A stretch of 64,000 nt of DNA from a bacterium (lineage in GTDB: Bacteria > Chloroflexota > Anaerolineae > Caldilineales > Caldilineaceae). The stretch spans positions 46,722 through 110,721 of the forward strand of contig WGMT01000067.1 of NCBI GenBank assembly GCA_016124945.1, in the 5' to 3' direction. Under the pieces are notes generated by a model. That model was not told where the DNA came from. It did not search any database and saw only the letters and a program-made list of their open reading frames with translations. Positions 51,147 through 60,769 of the stretch are shown here, piece by piece. Each line of letters opens with the position of its first letter. Position 1 is the stretch's first letter. Position numbers and translations under genes: made by a program.

Positions 51147-51512
51147 TCAACTTCTGCTCAACAGCACCACCCCCACACAAATGACACCGACAGCAACCCA
51201 GCGCAGGTTGCTCACGCTTTCGCCCAAAATCCAGGCCCCCACCAATGTCACAAGGACATACCCTAGCGCCAGGGCGGGGTAGGCATAGCTAAGTTCAACC
51301 CGACTAAGCAAGATCAGCCAAAAGATGCTGCTTAGCCCATAGGCGGCCACGCCGCCAATGACATACGGGTTAAGAAAGGCACGCATCAGCCCTGCGGCCA
51401 TTACGTCGAACGAGCCACTGATCACGCCGATCTGGCTCATGCCTTGTTTCATAAAGAACTGACCGACGACATTGAGACCGACGGTAATGAGAAGAAGTAG
51501 CATTTGTCTCAT
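51147..51512 (-). CDS. SMR/EamA-type small transporter
   Basis: A protein of about 121 residues with four hydrophobic helices and the EamA-like phrases VGQFFMKQGMSQIG and SRVELSYAYPALALGYVLVTLVGAWILGESVS. The Glu in the third helix resembles that used for substrate coupling in the drug/metabolite transporter superfamily. Single-domain forms act as dimers. ATG 51512 was chosen; a longer frame translates a short tandem repeat (ATTGGGTAGATTAGC). It is convergent with ftsH. Confidence 0.8.
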   Translation of the reverse strand: MRQMLLLLITVGLNVVGQFFMKQGMSQIGVISGSFDVMAAGLMRAFLNPYVIGGVAAYGLSSIFWLILLSRVELSYAYPALALGYVLVTLVGAWILGESVSNLRWVAVGVICVGVVLLSRS

Positions 51513-51576
51513 AGTGGGTAGATTAGCAACATTGGGTAGATTAGCGATATTGGATTGTTTTGCACAGGGTGGATTT

Positions 51577-52800
51577 TCACTTGAGCAGTTGCAGAATGGA
51601 TGGCCCGTAGGTTTCCGCCTTCCATGCACCGATGGCAGGGATGGCGGAAAGAGCCGCAAGGGAGCTCGGTTTGTGCTCGACGATCTGCAAGAGCAAGTCA
51701 TTGCTAAATACAATATCAGGATCAACGCCGCGCGATGCAGATGTGGCCGATCTCCATTGGCGCAGAGACTGGAAGATCCGCTGATCGTGGCGGTTCAACA
51801 GGGTTTCGGGGCGGGGTGTCGGGATTGGCAGGTCGGGCAGTGGGCGATCTTTTCCACGCTCCACCGCGCGTAGGATCTCAGCGCCGTATCGATCCACTTG
51901 AAGCGTGCTCAAGCCGGAAATCCGATTTAGCTCGCGCAGAGAGGACGGTGGATTCTGGGTGAGCTCGATCAATACACGATCGTTGAGCACCTTAAAGGGC
52001 GGGCGATCCAGACGCTGTGCAGTCTGTTCGCGCCAGAGCCACAGTTCTTCGAGCAGGCCGGTCTGCTCTCGCTCCACTTCGCGGGTGCCTTTCATCGACC
52101 AAAAAGAGCGCGACTCGGTGGGTTCGCTATAGCGAATCTGTGTTAAAAATTCAAAAGCCTCTTGCGCTTCACGCTGCCGATCTTGTGCGATCAATTGTTC
52201 GATCTGGCGACGGCGCAGGGCAGGCAGATAATGGGTGTCAAGTTGGGCGTAGGTCATCTGCTGCGGGCTGAGCGGACGGCGTCCCCAATCGGTGCGCTGC
52301 ATGCTCTTGTCGCTGATCACACCAAATTCTTCTTCGAGCATGGCCGCCAGGCCCACACCGTTACGCCCAAGGATGCGTGCAGCCAATTGTGTATCGAAGA
52401 CATTGGTGATTTCGAAGCCGAAGTCGCGGTTGAGGAGCAAAATATCGTTCTCGGCGGCGTGAAGGATCACCTCCACCGCTGGATCGCTTAGCACTTCGCC
52501 CAGTGCATCCAGCCCCTGCAACTTAAGCGGATCAACCAAGTAGTCGACAATACCGGCAATATCGGCGCTTTCAACCATACTTGCAGATGCGCCAGGACGG
52601 TAAGTGGAGATCTGAATCAGGCAGACGCGCGGTGTATAGCGATAAAGGCTATCACTTTCCGTATCCACCGCCACCAGCGACTGCGTACGCAGATGGGCCA
52701 TCAGTTCGGCAAAATCACGGGCATTCTGCACAAGCTTGGGCGCTGCAATATCGGGATTGGCATTCTGTTTGTTACGCGAAGAAATAGACTGTTTACTCAC
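51577..52800 (-). CDS. rnd: Ribonuclease D-like exonuclease
   Basis: The protein of about 407 residues has the DEDD exonuclease motifs VAVDTESDSL, HAAENDILLLNRDFG and YAQLDTHYL, followed by two HRDC-type helical domains (about residues 240-400). RNase D trims the 3' ends of tRNA precursors and other small RNAs. The C-terminal HRDC region is complete. I prefer GTG 52800; the frame continues upstream to an ATG at 52878 that would add a hydrophobic N-terminus not expected in this cytosolic enzyme. The ribosome-binding site for 52800 is weak. Confidence 0.88.
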   Translation of the reverse strand: MSKQSISSRNKQNANPDIAAPKLVQNARDFAELMAHLRTQSLVAVDTESDSLYRYTPRVCLIQISTYRPGASASMVESADIAGIVDYLVDPLKLQGLDALGEVLSDPAVEVILHAAENDILLLNRDFGFEITNVFDTQLAARILGRNGVGLAAMLEEEFGVISDKSMQRTDWGRRPLSPQQMTYAQLDTHYLPALRRRQIEQLIAQDRQREAQEAFEFLTQIRYSEPTESRSFWSMKGTREVEREQTGLLEELWLWREQTAQRLDRPPFKVLNDRVLIELTQNPPSSLRELNRISGLSTLQVDRYGAEILRAVERGKDRPLPDLPIPTPRPETLLNRHDQRIFQSLRQWRSATSASRGVDPDIVFSNDLLLQIVEHKPSSLAALSAIPAIGAWKAETYGPSILQLLK

Positions 52801-53096
52801 AATTGACTCGTTACAGTTGGTTCGGCGCGCAGGCGCGGACGAACTACAAAAGAGAAGAGCGGCAACGGCAAGGATCATACCGTAGCCTATTCGACACTGT
52901 CAATCATCGGCGAGATAGGAGAGGAATGCAACTTTCGCCAAACACGTTCTCGCAATTCATTTGCTATCTGGTATAATGGCGCTGCTACATGTTAGAGTCC
53001 GCAACGCCGTTCCTCTTGTCTGGCGTTTGTATCCTCGAATTTGGGAACGCAATACCACCTGGCATCATACATCCATCACAATCAAGGAGGCACTCT

Positions 53097-54140
53097 GTGC
53101 AACAGACGCATGGTAGCGATCTGGCATTCTATCAGCCGGATCCTGAACATGTCGCCTATAACCGGCGAGGTTTCTGGATGGCTTCGCTCATGGAACTAGG
53201 CGGCCTACTGCTTTTTGTGGCCCTTTTTAACTTAATCAGCGGCATTGGAAACAATATGGGTAGTTCGGGCTTGATTGTGCTGGGTGTCCTCATGAGCCTG
53301 TTACCCGCCGTGCTCTGGCTCCTCTTCTTTCACCGGCTCGACCGACTCGAACCTGAACCGAAGACAAAACTGTTTATGATCTTCGGTTTGAGTGTGTTGG
53401 TGATGGCGGCGATTGCCTACCCTCTCCTCGAAGGCTTTTTCGCCATCGATAGCTGGATCTACAACAGTTGGTGGACCCAACTCATGGGTGGCATCCTCCT
53501 AGTCGGCTTCATTCAAGAAGCGGTGGTCTACCTGGTGGTGCGCTACGGCATCTACGGCAGCCCCGAATTCGACGAACGGGTCGATGGTGTAATCTACGGC
53601 GTTGCTGCCGGTCTGGGTGTAGCCACGGTCATCAACTTTCACTACGTAGTTGATCATGGCGGCGTGGACCTGGGCATCGGTTCGGTGCGCATTGTGGTGA
53701 ATGCACTGGCACACGCTAGCTTTGCCGGTGTGTTGGGCTACTTTTTGGGGCAGGCACGATTCGAGCGCACGCCAAGCTACTACGTTCCTGCAGGCGTGGC
53801 ACTGGCGGCAGCGCTAAACGGGATCTTCTTTTTGTGGGAAGACCGGATCACCGACGCCGGGCTGACTGTGAACCCGTGGAACGGCCTGGTCTTGGCCACC
53901 TTGTTGGCGGTGGTGACGCTGGGCGTCGTCTTCTGGCTAGTGAATCGGGCCAACGAGGAGACATTACGAGTGGCTTCAACACAGCGCGCAGACGTCCTGG
54001 CGACGGAGGCTTCGGCGGCGTTGGCAACCGAAGTACCCACCGGCGCAGTGGAACACGCGCCTACTGCCACAGCAGATGAAACAGCCACAGCGCCGTCAAG
54101 TACAAACACCGCAACGACACAAGAACAAGGAGGCGCATAA
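53097..54140 (+). CDS. PrsW-like membrane protein with altered catalytic motif
   Basis: This 347-residue protein has about eight hydrophobic helices and follows the PrsW intramembrane protease family (GFIQEAVVYLVVRYGIY; FDERVDGVIYGVAAGLGVATVINFHYV; NALAHASFAGVLGYFLG). In active PrsW the first motif has Glu-Glu; here it is Gln140-Glu141. A second conserved Glu, before Asn in the GxAxxEN motif, is Ile179. The His in HASFAG remains. It may thus be inactive or use a different mechanism. A hydrophilic Ala/Thr-rich tail of about 60 residues follows. GTG 53097 has AAGGAGG upstream. It overlaps the next start by one base (TAATG). Confidence 0.75.
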   Translation: MQQTHGSDLAFYQPDPEHVAYNRRGFWMASLMELGGLLLFVALFNLISGIGNNMGSSGLIVLGVLMSLLPAVLWLLFFHRLDRLEPEPKTKLFMIFGLSVLVMAAIAYPLLEGFFAIDSWIYNSWWTQLMGGILLVGFIQEAVVYLVVRYGIYGSPEFDERVDGVIYGVAAGLGVATVINFHYVVDHGGVDLGIGSVRIVVNALAHASFAGVLGYFLGQARFERTPSYYVPAGVALAAALNGIFFLWEDRITDAGLTVNPWNGLVLATLLAVVTLGVVFWLVNRANEETLRVASTQRADVLATEASAALATEVPTGAVEHAPTATADETATAPSSTNTATTQEQGGA

Positions 54141-54832
54141 TGTCTTCGAGTATAAATTCCTTCGTTGATTCGGTGCGTCCTTTTGTTGACTCGGTGCTGG
54201 AGACGCTGCGCAACCCCAGCATCACCAATCAGCCGCCCACCGCCGAGGAACAGCGTCGCAATGATCGCAACACGATTGTGGTAATCGTGGTAGCAATCTT
54301 GCTTGGCTGGATGATGGCCAACGGCGCTAGAAACGCCGTGAATGAATACGAATTTGAGGGTGAAGTCCCCTCGGTGGTGGTGCCGGAAGGCTGGATCACC
54401 AACGAAAGCGAAGACGAGATGATCTTCAGCGCCGTCGATCCAGCCAGCCTGAGCATCTTCGACAGCCGCATTGAAGTCTACGCCCGTCCGCTCAAGGTAG
54501 GCGAAAATCTAAGCATGTTGAATGTGAGCTGGCCACTACAGCGCAGTCAGGCGTTGGAACGGTTCCGCACCCTGAGCAGCGAGGTAGTCACCGGCCCCAA
54601 TCGCGAGGACGCGCTGCTCATCACCTATGCCTACGTGGCCGACCCTACCCGCGAAAGCGGCACCTTGGGACTGCCTGTGGTGGTGCGCGGGCAGGATCTC
54701 GTCTTCATTGCCGGCGATGAAGGCGCACAGGAGTTGGTAGTGGTGAGCACGGCAGCAGATGCCGCCGAATGGGAAAGCGCCGAGGGTGCCTTCCTGACGC
54801 TCTTCGACCATCTAGGCGTACGCGCACAGTAA
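54140..54832 (+). CDS. Single-pass membrane protein with extracytoplasmic domain
   Basis: The 230-residue product has a cytosolic head of about 48 residues, one membrane helix (NTIVVIVVAILLGWMM, near 50-66) and an extracytoplasmic alpha/beta domain that recalls the PsbP/DcrB-like fold (PEGWITNESEDEMIFSAVDP). I cannot assign a function. It starts at the stop of the PrsW-like gene and lies 16 bases before the trypsin-like protease gene. Confidence 0.7.
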   Translation: MSSSINSFVDSVRPFVDSVLETLRNPSITNQPPTAEEQRRNDRNTIVVIVVAILLGWMMANGARNAVNEYEFEGEVPSVVVPEGWITNESEDEMIFSAVDPASLSIFDSRIEVYARPLKVGENLSMLNVSWPLQRSQALERFRTLSSEVVTGPNREDALLITYAYVADPTRESGTLGLPVVVRGQDLVFIAGDEGAQELVVVSTAADAAEWESAEGAFLTLFDHLGVRAQ

Positions 54833-54848
54833 CACGAGAGAAGATGCC

Positions 54849-56663
54849 ATGATTCATAAAAGATTGCACAGCGTCTCCCTGCGCAAGCAGGTCATCGTCC
54901 TCTGGGTGATTGCGGCGGCCCTGATTTTGGGTGGTTCGCTTACTCACGAGAACGCCTATGCCATTGCCCGCGCCGATCTCAATCGCGCCCTCCTGGCCAC
55001 AGTGCAGGTGGTGGTGCCCGTAGCCGATGAAGACGATCTTTACAGCACCGGAAGCGGCACTGTCATCAGCGAAGACGGGCTGATCCTCACCAACTATCAT
55101 GTCATGGGCGAGATCGAAACCCGCACACTTTACAACGACAACGGCTTCGCCGGCATTGCCGTGAACCCCACCAATCTACGTGGCGCGCCGGTGTTGCGCT
55201 ACGCCGCCGAGATCATTGCCGGCGATCCCGTGCTGGATCTGGCGCTGCTGCGCATTGTCGGCCTGCTCGAAGACACCACCGCACCTTTACCGGCCAACCT
55301 TGGCCTCACAGTCATCTCCGTGGGCGACAGCGAAGCGGTGCAGATCGGCGACGAGATCAACGCCTTTGGCTTCCCCAGCATCGGCGGCGACACCGTCACC
55401 TTCACCACAGGCACCGTCTCGGGTTTCCTCGATGAAGACAAAGATGGCTACAGCGAATGGCTCAAGGTCGATGTCAACATCAATCACGGCAACTCCGGCG
55501 GCCTTGCCACCAACGAGTTGGGCGAGATGGTCGGCGTGCCCACGGCGGGTGTCACGGATCTGGGCATGATTGGCCTGGTGCGCGACGGCAATCTGGCCAT
55601 GGACTTTGTCAAGCGCGCACTACTCCAAGCACAGGACAATGCGCCACGCAATCCCAACGCCGCCTACATCAGCGACGTGCAGTTTGCCAAGGCCATTGAT
55701 CAACGCGGACGACCACGCAACCCCAGTGTGCGCTTTGACAGCGACACAGACACCATCTACGCCACCTTCAGCTATGGCAATTTCGCCAACAACAGCGAGT
55801 TTGAGTTCAGTTGGTACCACGACGGCTTCCGCATCTTCAGCGATCTCGTGGTATGGACCTACGGCGACGCCGGCTCGACCTGGGTGAATCTCTACGACGA
55901 AAACGGCCTCGACGACGGTTTCTACGAAGTAGAAATCTCGGTAGACGGCGAGGATCTTTACCGCGGCGGCGTTGTGATCGGCGAAAGACGGGCAAGCAGC
56001 GGCGGCTCGTTCGGGCCCATCACCTTTGCCGAAGACATCGACGGCAACGATGAACCGGTGAATCCGGGCACCATGTTCGGCAACATTGACGAAATCTACG
56101 CTTTCTTTAACGTCAACGATATAGAAAACGGCACCAAGTGGACACGACAGTGGTCGTTGGACGGAGAAGTCGTCTCCAGCCAAGACAGCGTTTGGAGCGA
56201 AGGCGAAGTCGACTACACCTGGATCAGCCTTTACGCCAACGGTGGTCTGCCCCCCGGTCGCTACCAGTTGGAACTGCTGATCGAAGACGAAATCGCACAG
56301 TCGGCCACGATGGAGATTGTGGAGATCGTCGGCGGCGCGACAAGCAGCGGTGTCATTGTCAACGGCACCGTCACCTCGGCGGATCGACGGGGGCGGCCCA
56401 TTAACGGCGCAGCCATCTACTTCCTCGTGCCGGCTGTCAGCGTCGACGACTTTATTGACGACCCGCAAGACAGCCACATCTACGCTTCAGGCGTCTCCGA
56501 CAGAGACGGCTATTACCAGCTCGACAGCAACCTGACGCCGGGCGAACTCTACGGCGTCGTTGTCTACAAAGAAGGTTACCGCCTCGTCGCCGTCGACGAC
56601 TACCAGGTCGATCCCGATGCCACCAGCCCCTGGAGCATCGACGTGACCATGGAACAGCGCTAA
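54849..56663 (+). CDS. Secreted trypsin-like serine protease with C-terminal beta-domains
   Basis: The 604-residue protein begins with a signal peptide or anchor (about 14-36). A trypsin-like domain follows, with His84 (TNYHV), Asp130 (DPVLDLALL) and Ser217 (HGNSGG), as in the HtrA/DegP class, but I see no PDZ domain. Residues 280-380 and 385-490 are two related beta-rich repeats (the phrases TIYATFSYGNFANNSEFEFSW and EIYAFFNVNDIENGTKWTRQW correspond). The last 100 residues resemble a carboxypeptidase regulatory-like Ig domain (VNGTVTSADRRGRPINGAAIYFL). It is probably an envelope protease with adhesive modules. Confidence 0.85.
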   Translation: MIHKRLHSVSLRKQVIVLWVIAAALILGGSLTHENAYAIARADLNRALLATVQVVVPVADEDDLYSTGSGTVISEDGLILTNYHVMGEIETRTLYNDNGFAGIAVNPTNLRGAPVLRYAAEIIAGDPVLDLALLRIVGLLEDTTAPLPANLGLTVISVGDSEAVQIGDEINAFGFPSIGGDTVTFTTGTVSGFLDEDKDGYSEWLKVDVNINHGNSGGLATNELGEMVGVPTAGVTDLGMIGLVRDGNLAMDFVKRALLQAQDNAPRNPNAAYISDVQFAKAIDQRGRPRNPSVRFDSDTDTIYATFSYGNFANNSEFEFSWYHDGFRIFSDLVVWTYGDAGSTWVNLYDENGLDDGFYEVEISVDGEDLYRGGVVIGERRASSGGSFGPITFAEDIDGNDEPVNPGTMFGNIDEIYAFFNVNDIENGTKWTRQWSLDGEVVSSQDSVWSEGEVDYTWISLYANGGLPPGRYQLELLIEDEIAQSATMEIVEIVGGATSSGVIVNGTVTSADRRGRPINGAAIYFLVPAVSVDDFIDDPQDSHIYASGVSDRDGYYQLDSNLTPGELYGVVVYKEGYRLVAVDDYQVDPDATSPWSIDVTMEQR

Positions 56664-56688
56664 CACGGCAAAATTTGTGCGGTAACAC

Positions 56689-56747
56689 GCCGGTTGTGTC
56701 AACCAAAATCATGGGACAGCCTACCTGATTTGGTTGACACAACCGGC
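56689..56747. repeat. 19-bp inverted repeat after the protease gene
   Basis: GCCGGTTGTGTCAACCAAA (56689-56707) and its complement (56729-56747) flank a 21-base centre. There is no T-run, so it is a palindrome of unknown role rather than a clear terminator. Confidence 0.75.
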
Positions 56748-56898
56748 ACAAGCTCGGATCACAACCGCTCGCTTCACCCCCACCTTTCTCCGCAAAAGAT
56801 CCCTCGACAAGCCATGATGGTTGACATAAGGTACGGTAAAGACGCCGATAACCGGCATCGACCTTTTGCCCCCTCATGTAACCTCAACAGGATTGCGT

Positions 56899-58227
56899 AT
56901 GAACAATGTTGCGAAATCGCTCTTGCCGAAGTGTCACCGGCAAATCGGCGCGGTTGTCTTCTGCCTTGTTGTGATGGGCATTGCCGCCATCCCACACGTC
57001 ACCACAGCGAAGACGCCACCACGCCAGACCATACCCGGCGCGGACACAACACCGCTCTATCTTCCCATGATTCAGGCACAGGAAGCAGCGACACCCGTCC
57101 CCACAGCAACCACAGTTGAACCGACCCAAACCCCTGTCCCCACAGCAACAGAGATCCCGCGCCAATGGGACAGCCGGCTGGATCAACGCCATACGACGTT
57201 GATCGAAGCCACCGTCCAGCCGCAGCAGGGCTACTGGCGGCTGGTGCGGGCGCAATGGTACGACGAAGACGAAGCAGGTGGGCGACACCACATTCTGGTT
57301 GATGTCCTCGACGAGGCCGGCGCACGGCTCGTCGGTGTGCCCATTCGCATCTACTGGAGCGGCGGAGAGGCCACGGTGAACACACAGGCCAAGCCCGGCG
57401 AACCCTACGCCGCCGATTTCGCCATGTTTGCGGTTGCGCCATCCTATGGAGCGGCTCCGAACAACGGTGCGCCCACCGATACGATCTGGGGGATGGGGCT
57501 GGGCAGCATTGATCTGCCGTTCCACACCGTCCACACCAGTTATGGCGTTGTGTGGCAATGGACACAGGCTGGTGGTGAGCCATCGCCCACTTCTACGCCC
57601 ACACCGACATCAACAGCGACATCAACATCCACACCGACATCAACAGCGACTTTGACGCCGTCACCGGAGGCAATAGAGAGCGTCACCCCTACCGCAACAG
57701 CCACGGTAACCGTCCCTCCCACAGCCACACCTGCCCTACCGGGCCGAGTGTGGGATCCGCGGCTGGACCAGCGCGGCGTCGAGTTGACCGAAGCCCAAGT
57801 CGCGCCAGGACAGGGCTATTGGCGGCTTGTGCGCGGCGTCTGGTACAACGAGACGGAGTCGGGTGGACGACACCATATTTTTGTGGATCTCTTGGATGTC
57901 AATGGGCAGCGACTGCTCGAACGCCCCATGCGCGTCTACTGGAATGGGGGCGAGACCTTCATCCAAACACAGGATAAGCCCGGCGAACCCTACGCCGCCG
58001 ATTTTGGGATGAGCAACCCCGGCCCGTCCTACGGTGCGGCGCCGGCCGACGGCGCACCGGCGGATCAATTGTGGGGGATGGGACTGGGCAGCATCGAACA
58101 GCCCAACTTTGCCATCAAAACCAGCTACGGCTTCATCTGGCAGTGGACAATCCAACCAGGGGAGCCGACATCCTCGACGCGACAGATGGGGCAGGTCAAC
58201 TTTGACAGAGACCCTCTGAACCGGTAG
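56899..58227 (+). CDS. Secreted protein with two copies of a WDxRLDQR domain
   Basis: This 442-residue protein has a signal peptide, then two copies of a domain of about 115 residues (about 100-225 and 290-425). Shared phrases are WDxRLDQR, QGYWRLVR, GRHHI(L/F)VD, KPGEPYAADF, GMGLGSI and TSYG..WQWT. Linkers are Pro/Thr-rich repeats (PTSTPTPTSTATSTST). I know this domain only as a Chloroflexota-type unknown; its function is not established. Pro/Thr linkers and the signal peptide mark a surface protein. AGGA precedes ATG 56899. It is 8-11 bases before the next Pro/Thr-rich gene, so they form one operon. Confidence 0.7.
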   Translation: MNNVAKSLLPKCHRQIGAVVFCLVVMGIAAIPHVTTAKTPPRQTIPGADTTPLYLPMIQAQEAATPVPTATTVEPTQTPVPTATEIPRQWDSRLDQRHTTLIEATVQPQQGYWRLVRAQWYDEDEAGGRHHILVDVLDEAGARLVGVPIRIYWSGGEATVNTQAKPGEPYAADFAMFAVAPSYGAAPNNGAPTDTIWGMGLGSIDLPFHTVHTSYGVVWQWTQAGGEPSPTSTPTPTSTATSTSTPTSTATLTPSPEAIESVTPTATATVTVPPTATPALPGRVWDPRLDQRGVELTEAQVAPGQGYWRLVRGVWYNETESGGRHHIFVDLLDVNGQRLLERPMRVYWNGGETFIQTQDKPGEPYAADFGMSNPGPSYGAAPADGAPADQLWGMGLGSIEQPNFAIKTSYGFIWQWTIQPGEPTSSTRQMGQVNFDRDPLNR

Positions 58228-58237
58228 GCTGTTTGTG

Positions 58238-59578
58238 ATGAATGACACCGACACACACCGAATCACAACACCGATCAAACGTCTTCTGCCATTGGCGCTT
58301 TTACTTGCTGCCGCTGTTTTCGTTAGCCATTGGCTCAACGGGTCCACGGCGCGGGCGCAGGACGGCCCCATTTCGCCGTTGATCTGCTTCGCGGCATCCA
58401 ACATCCCCGGCGAGGGGATCCTCCTGGCCTGGCGATCTGATCTGAGCGAGGCCGATGCCTTTACGCTGGCGCGGGCACAGTTCACCTCGCCGTTGGGCGA
58501 ACTGCGCGGCCCACTCGTCCCCGAAGAACGCCTGATCCAACTCTCTGAGCGAACACAAGAAGCCGACGAAGAGACAGAAACGTGGCGCTTTCTTCAGGTC
58601 GATCAATCTGTAGCCGACGGCGTCAAGTACGCCTATGTGATTACAGCCACCTTTACCATTTCGGAAGAGCAGCAGATCGTCGTGGACGAAGAAACATGGA
58701 CGTACAATGCCGATAAGGATACGGCGCCACGCAACGACGACATCTGCCTCTCCACAAACAATGTTATCTGGACACCCACACCCACCCCAACCATAACGCC
58801 GACGCTCACACCACTGCCACCCGACACCGCCACACCGACGCGCACCCCCACGCCTACGTGGACACACACACCGACATGGACGCCCACGGCAACAGCGACT
58901 TTCACGCCGCTGCCGCCGCCGCCCTACCCAACAAAGACGCCCTACCCCTTCCCCACACCTACGTGGACAGACGAACCCACAGAGATTCCGCCCACGCCCA
59001 CCACGCCGCCAACACCTACCATCACCCCCACCTTTACGGCGCTAGTAGGCGCGCCCACGCCAATCCCCGGCACAGGGATCGATCCAGCATTACAGCAGCA
59101 ACCGCCACAGCAAGATCCGGCGTTCAACAACTCGAACTTGCCCACACCCACCTGGACGCCTGAATGGACGCCGACTGAGACGCCCGTGATCATGGAGACA
59201 CCCGCCAATGCCGAAAACGTAGCAGCGGCGCCCGCCTCCGAAGCGCCACTCAGCTCACCTGCCACACAGGACAACTCACCCTTGCCCACAGCACAGGTTG
59301 TCCTCGGCAGCAGCGAAATGACAGATACCGAATCAGCCCCAAACGGAGCAGAGTCAGTCGCCGTTACCGAAACAGAGAGTACATCCCCGACAACGCTCTC
59401 CCTTGCCGCGGCACAGCCTGCACGCTCTGAGTTTGCACCTTCCCCACCTACACCCAATCGCTTCGTCGGCATGCGCATCGCCCTGTTCACCGTAATTGTT
59501 GTCTCGGTGGTGGCTGCCCTTGCTTTCCTACTCGGTTTTACAGCCCTCTTCGGCAACGACAAACAGCGCAAAGGGTAA
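58238..59578 (+). CDS. Pro/Thr-rich secreted protein with C-terminal membrane helix
   Basis: The 446-residue protein has an N-terminal signal segment, a domain of about 160 residues (fibronectin-like phrases LAWRSDLSEADAFTLARAQF and VKYAYVITATF), then about 210 residues of Pro/Thr-rich repeats (PTPTPTITPTLTPLPP) and a C-terminal membrane helix (LFTVIVVSVVAALAFLLGF) with a short basic tail. It looks like a stalked surface protein. The start could be GTG 58235 or ATG 58238. It follows the duplicated-domain protein by about 10 bases. Confidence 0.7.
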   Translation: MNDTDTHRITTPIKRLLPLALLLAAAVFVSHWLNGSTARAQDGPISPLICFAASNIPGEGILLAWRSDLSEADAFTLARAQFTSPLGELRGPLVPEERLIQLSERTQEADEETETWRFLQVDQSVADGVKYAYVITATFTISEEQQIVVDEETWTYNADKDTAPRNDDICLSTNNVIWTPTPTPTITPTLTPLPPDTATPTRTPTPTWTHTPTWTPTATATFTPLPPPPYPTKTPYPFPTPTWTDEPTEIPPTPTTPPTPTITPTFTALVGAPTPIPGTGIDPALQQQPPQQDPAFNNSNLPTPTWTPEWTPTETPVIMETPANAENVAAAPASEAPLSSPATQDNSPLPTAQVVLGSSEMTDTESAPNGAESVAVTETESTSPTTLSLAAAQPARSEFAPSPPTPNRFVGMRIALFTVIVVSVVAALAFLLGFTALFGNDKQRKG

Positions 59579-59584
59579 TTACGC

Positions 59585-59609
59585 GCGGCCACAGTGCCAG
59601 GCACTGTGG
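59585..59609. repeat. CAGTGCCAGGCAC palindrome
   Basis: A perfect 21-base palindrome about a central A (59589-59609) sits 10 bases after the Pro/Thr-rich gene. Its first 20 bases with flank (59585-59604) are identical to 4084-4103. Confidence 0.85.
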
Positions 59610-59785
59610 CGCGCTCGCCCTCAACCTGAATTACAGCCTTTCCTCGGAAGCAATCGCCAAAAGCCTACCCCTGTGGTATCATATGCCATCATTGATTTCG
59701 GGAACGTTTTAAGTGTGCCGATTCTACTTGATTTGCAAGCGGGATCGGCATTGCATCGGCAATCAGTTCGGCATGGAATAGCCCT

Positions 59786-60769
59786 ATGATCCGCATATTT
59801 TATCGACATGCGAGCGGCTCCCTCGTGCGCAATCTGCCCCAGGAGCAGTTGGCGGCAGCGACACGCGACGAAAATGCAACGCTGTGGGTGGACATGGTGA
59901 ACCCCACCCAAGCTGAGTATCACGAGATTCTGCACACCGTCTTCAACTTCCATCCCCTGGCCATTGAAGACGCCGCCAACAGCATCCTTGTCCCCAAGAT
60001 CAACGACTATCGCCGCTACCTCTTTCTGGTGACCCACAGCGTTTACTACGGCACTGAACCCGTCGACCTGACCAGCAGTGAGATGGACATTTTCCTCGGG
60101 CCGAATTTCCTGGTGACCATCCACGACCGCGAAATGAGTTCTGTCGACGAGCTTTGGCAAGACGAAGCCTTCCACCAAAACGAGGGCCTTGCCCAAGGAC
60201 CGGCGATGTTGCTCTACGAGATCCTCGATCGGCAGGTGGATCGATTCATGCGTCTACTCGATCAATTTGAAACAGAGCTGGAACGCCTGGGCGACGTGAT
60301 CTTTCAACGCACCGGCGCCTCGGATGAGGGCCTGCTCGACGACATATTGACGGCCAAAAGCAGCGCACTACGCCTGTCGCGTGTCCTCAACCCACAACGC
60401 GATTTGATGTATCGGCTGGCTCACAACGAGTACAGCACAATCCCGGCCAGTGCGCGCGTCTACTATGCAGATATCCACGATCACATGGTGCGCATGGCCG
60501 GCCTCGTAGACGGGATGCAGGCATTGGTCAACAGTACAGTAGACATCTACCTTGCGTTGGCCAACAATCGGATGAACGAAATCATGAAGGTGTTGACCAT
60601 CGTCACCAGCATTTTTATTCCGCTCAGCTTTCTAACAGGTGTGTATGGCATGAATTTTGAATTTATGCCCGAATTAACCTGGCGCTGGGGATACCCACTG
60701 CTCTGGATCGTCTTCATTGCAATCGCCGTTACGTTGCTCCGTTATTTTCATAAGTGGAAGTGGTTATGA
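59786..60769 (+). CDS. corA: CorA-like magnesium transporter
   Basis: This 327-residue protein has a large cytosolic domain and two C-terminal membrane helices. YGMNFEFMPEL holds the GMN signature between them. CorA pentamers import Mg2+ (some members Co2+, Ni2+ or Zn2+) gated by cytosolic metal. The stop overlaps the next start by ATGA, so the next gene is likely coupled. Confidence 0.93.
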   Translation: MIRIFYRHASGSLVRNLPQEQLAAATRDENATLWVDMVNPTQAEYHEILHTVFNFHPLAIEDAANSILVPKINDYRRYLFLVTHSVYYGTEPVDLTSSEMDIFLGPNFLVTIHDREMSSVDELWQDEAFHQNEGLAQGPAMLLYEILDRQVDRFMRLLDQFETELERLGDVIFQRTGASDEGLLDDILTAKSSALRLSRVLNPQRDLMYRLAHNEYSTIPASARVYYADIHDHMVRMAGLVDGMQALVNSTVDIYLALANNRMNEIMKVLTIVTSIFIPLSFLTGVYGMNFEFMPELTWRWGYPLLWIVFIAIAVTLLRYFHKWKWL

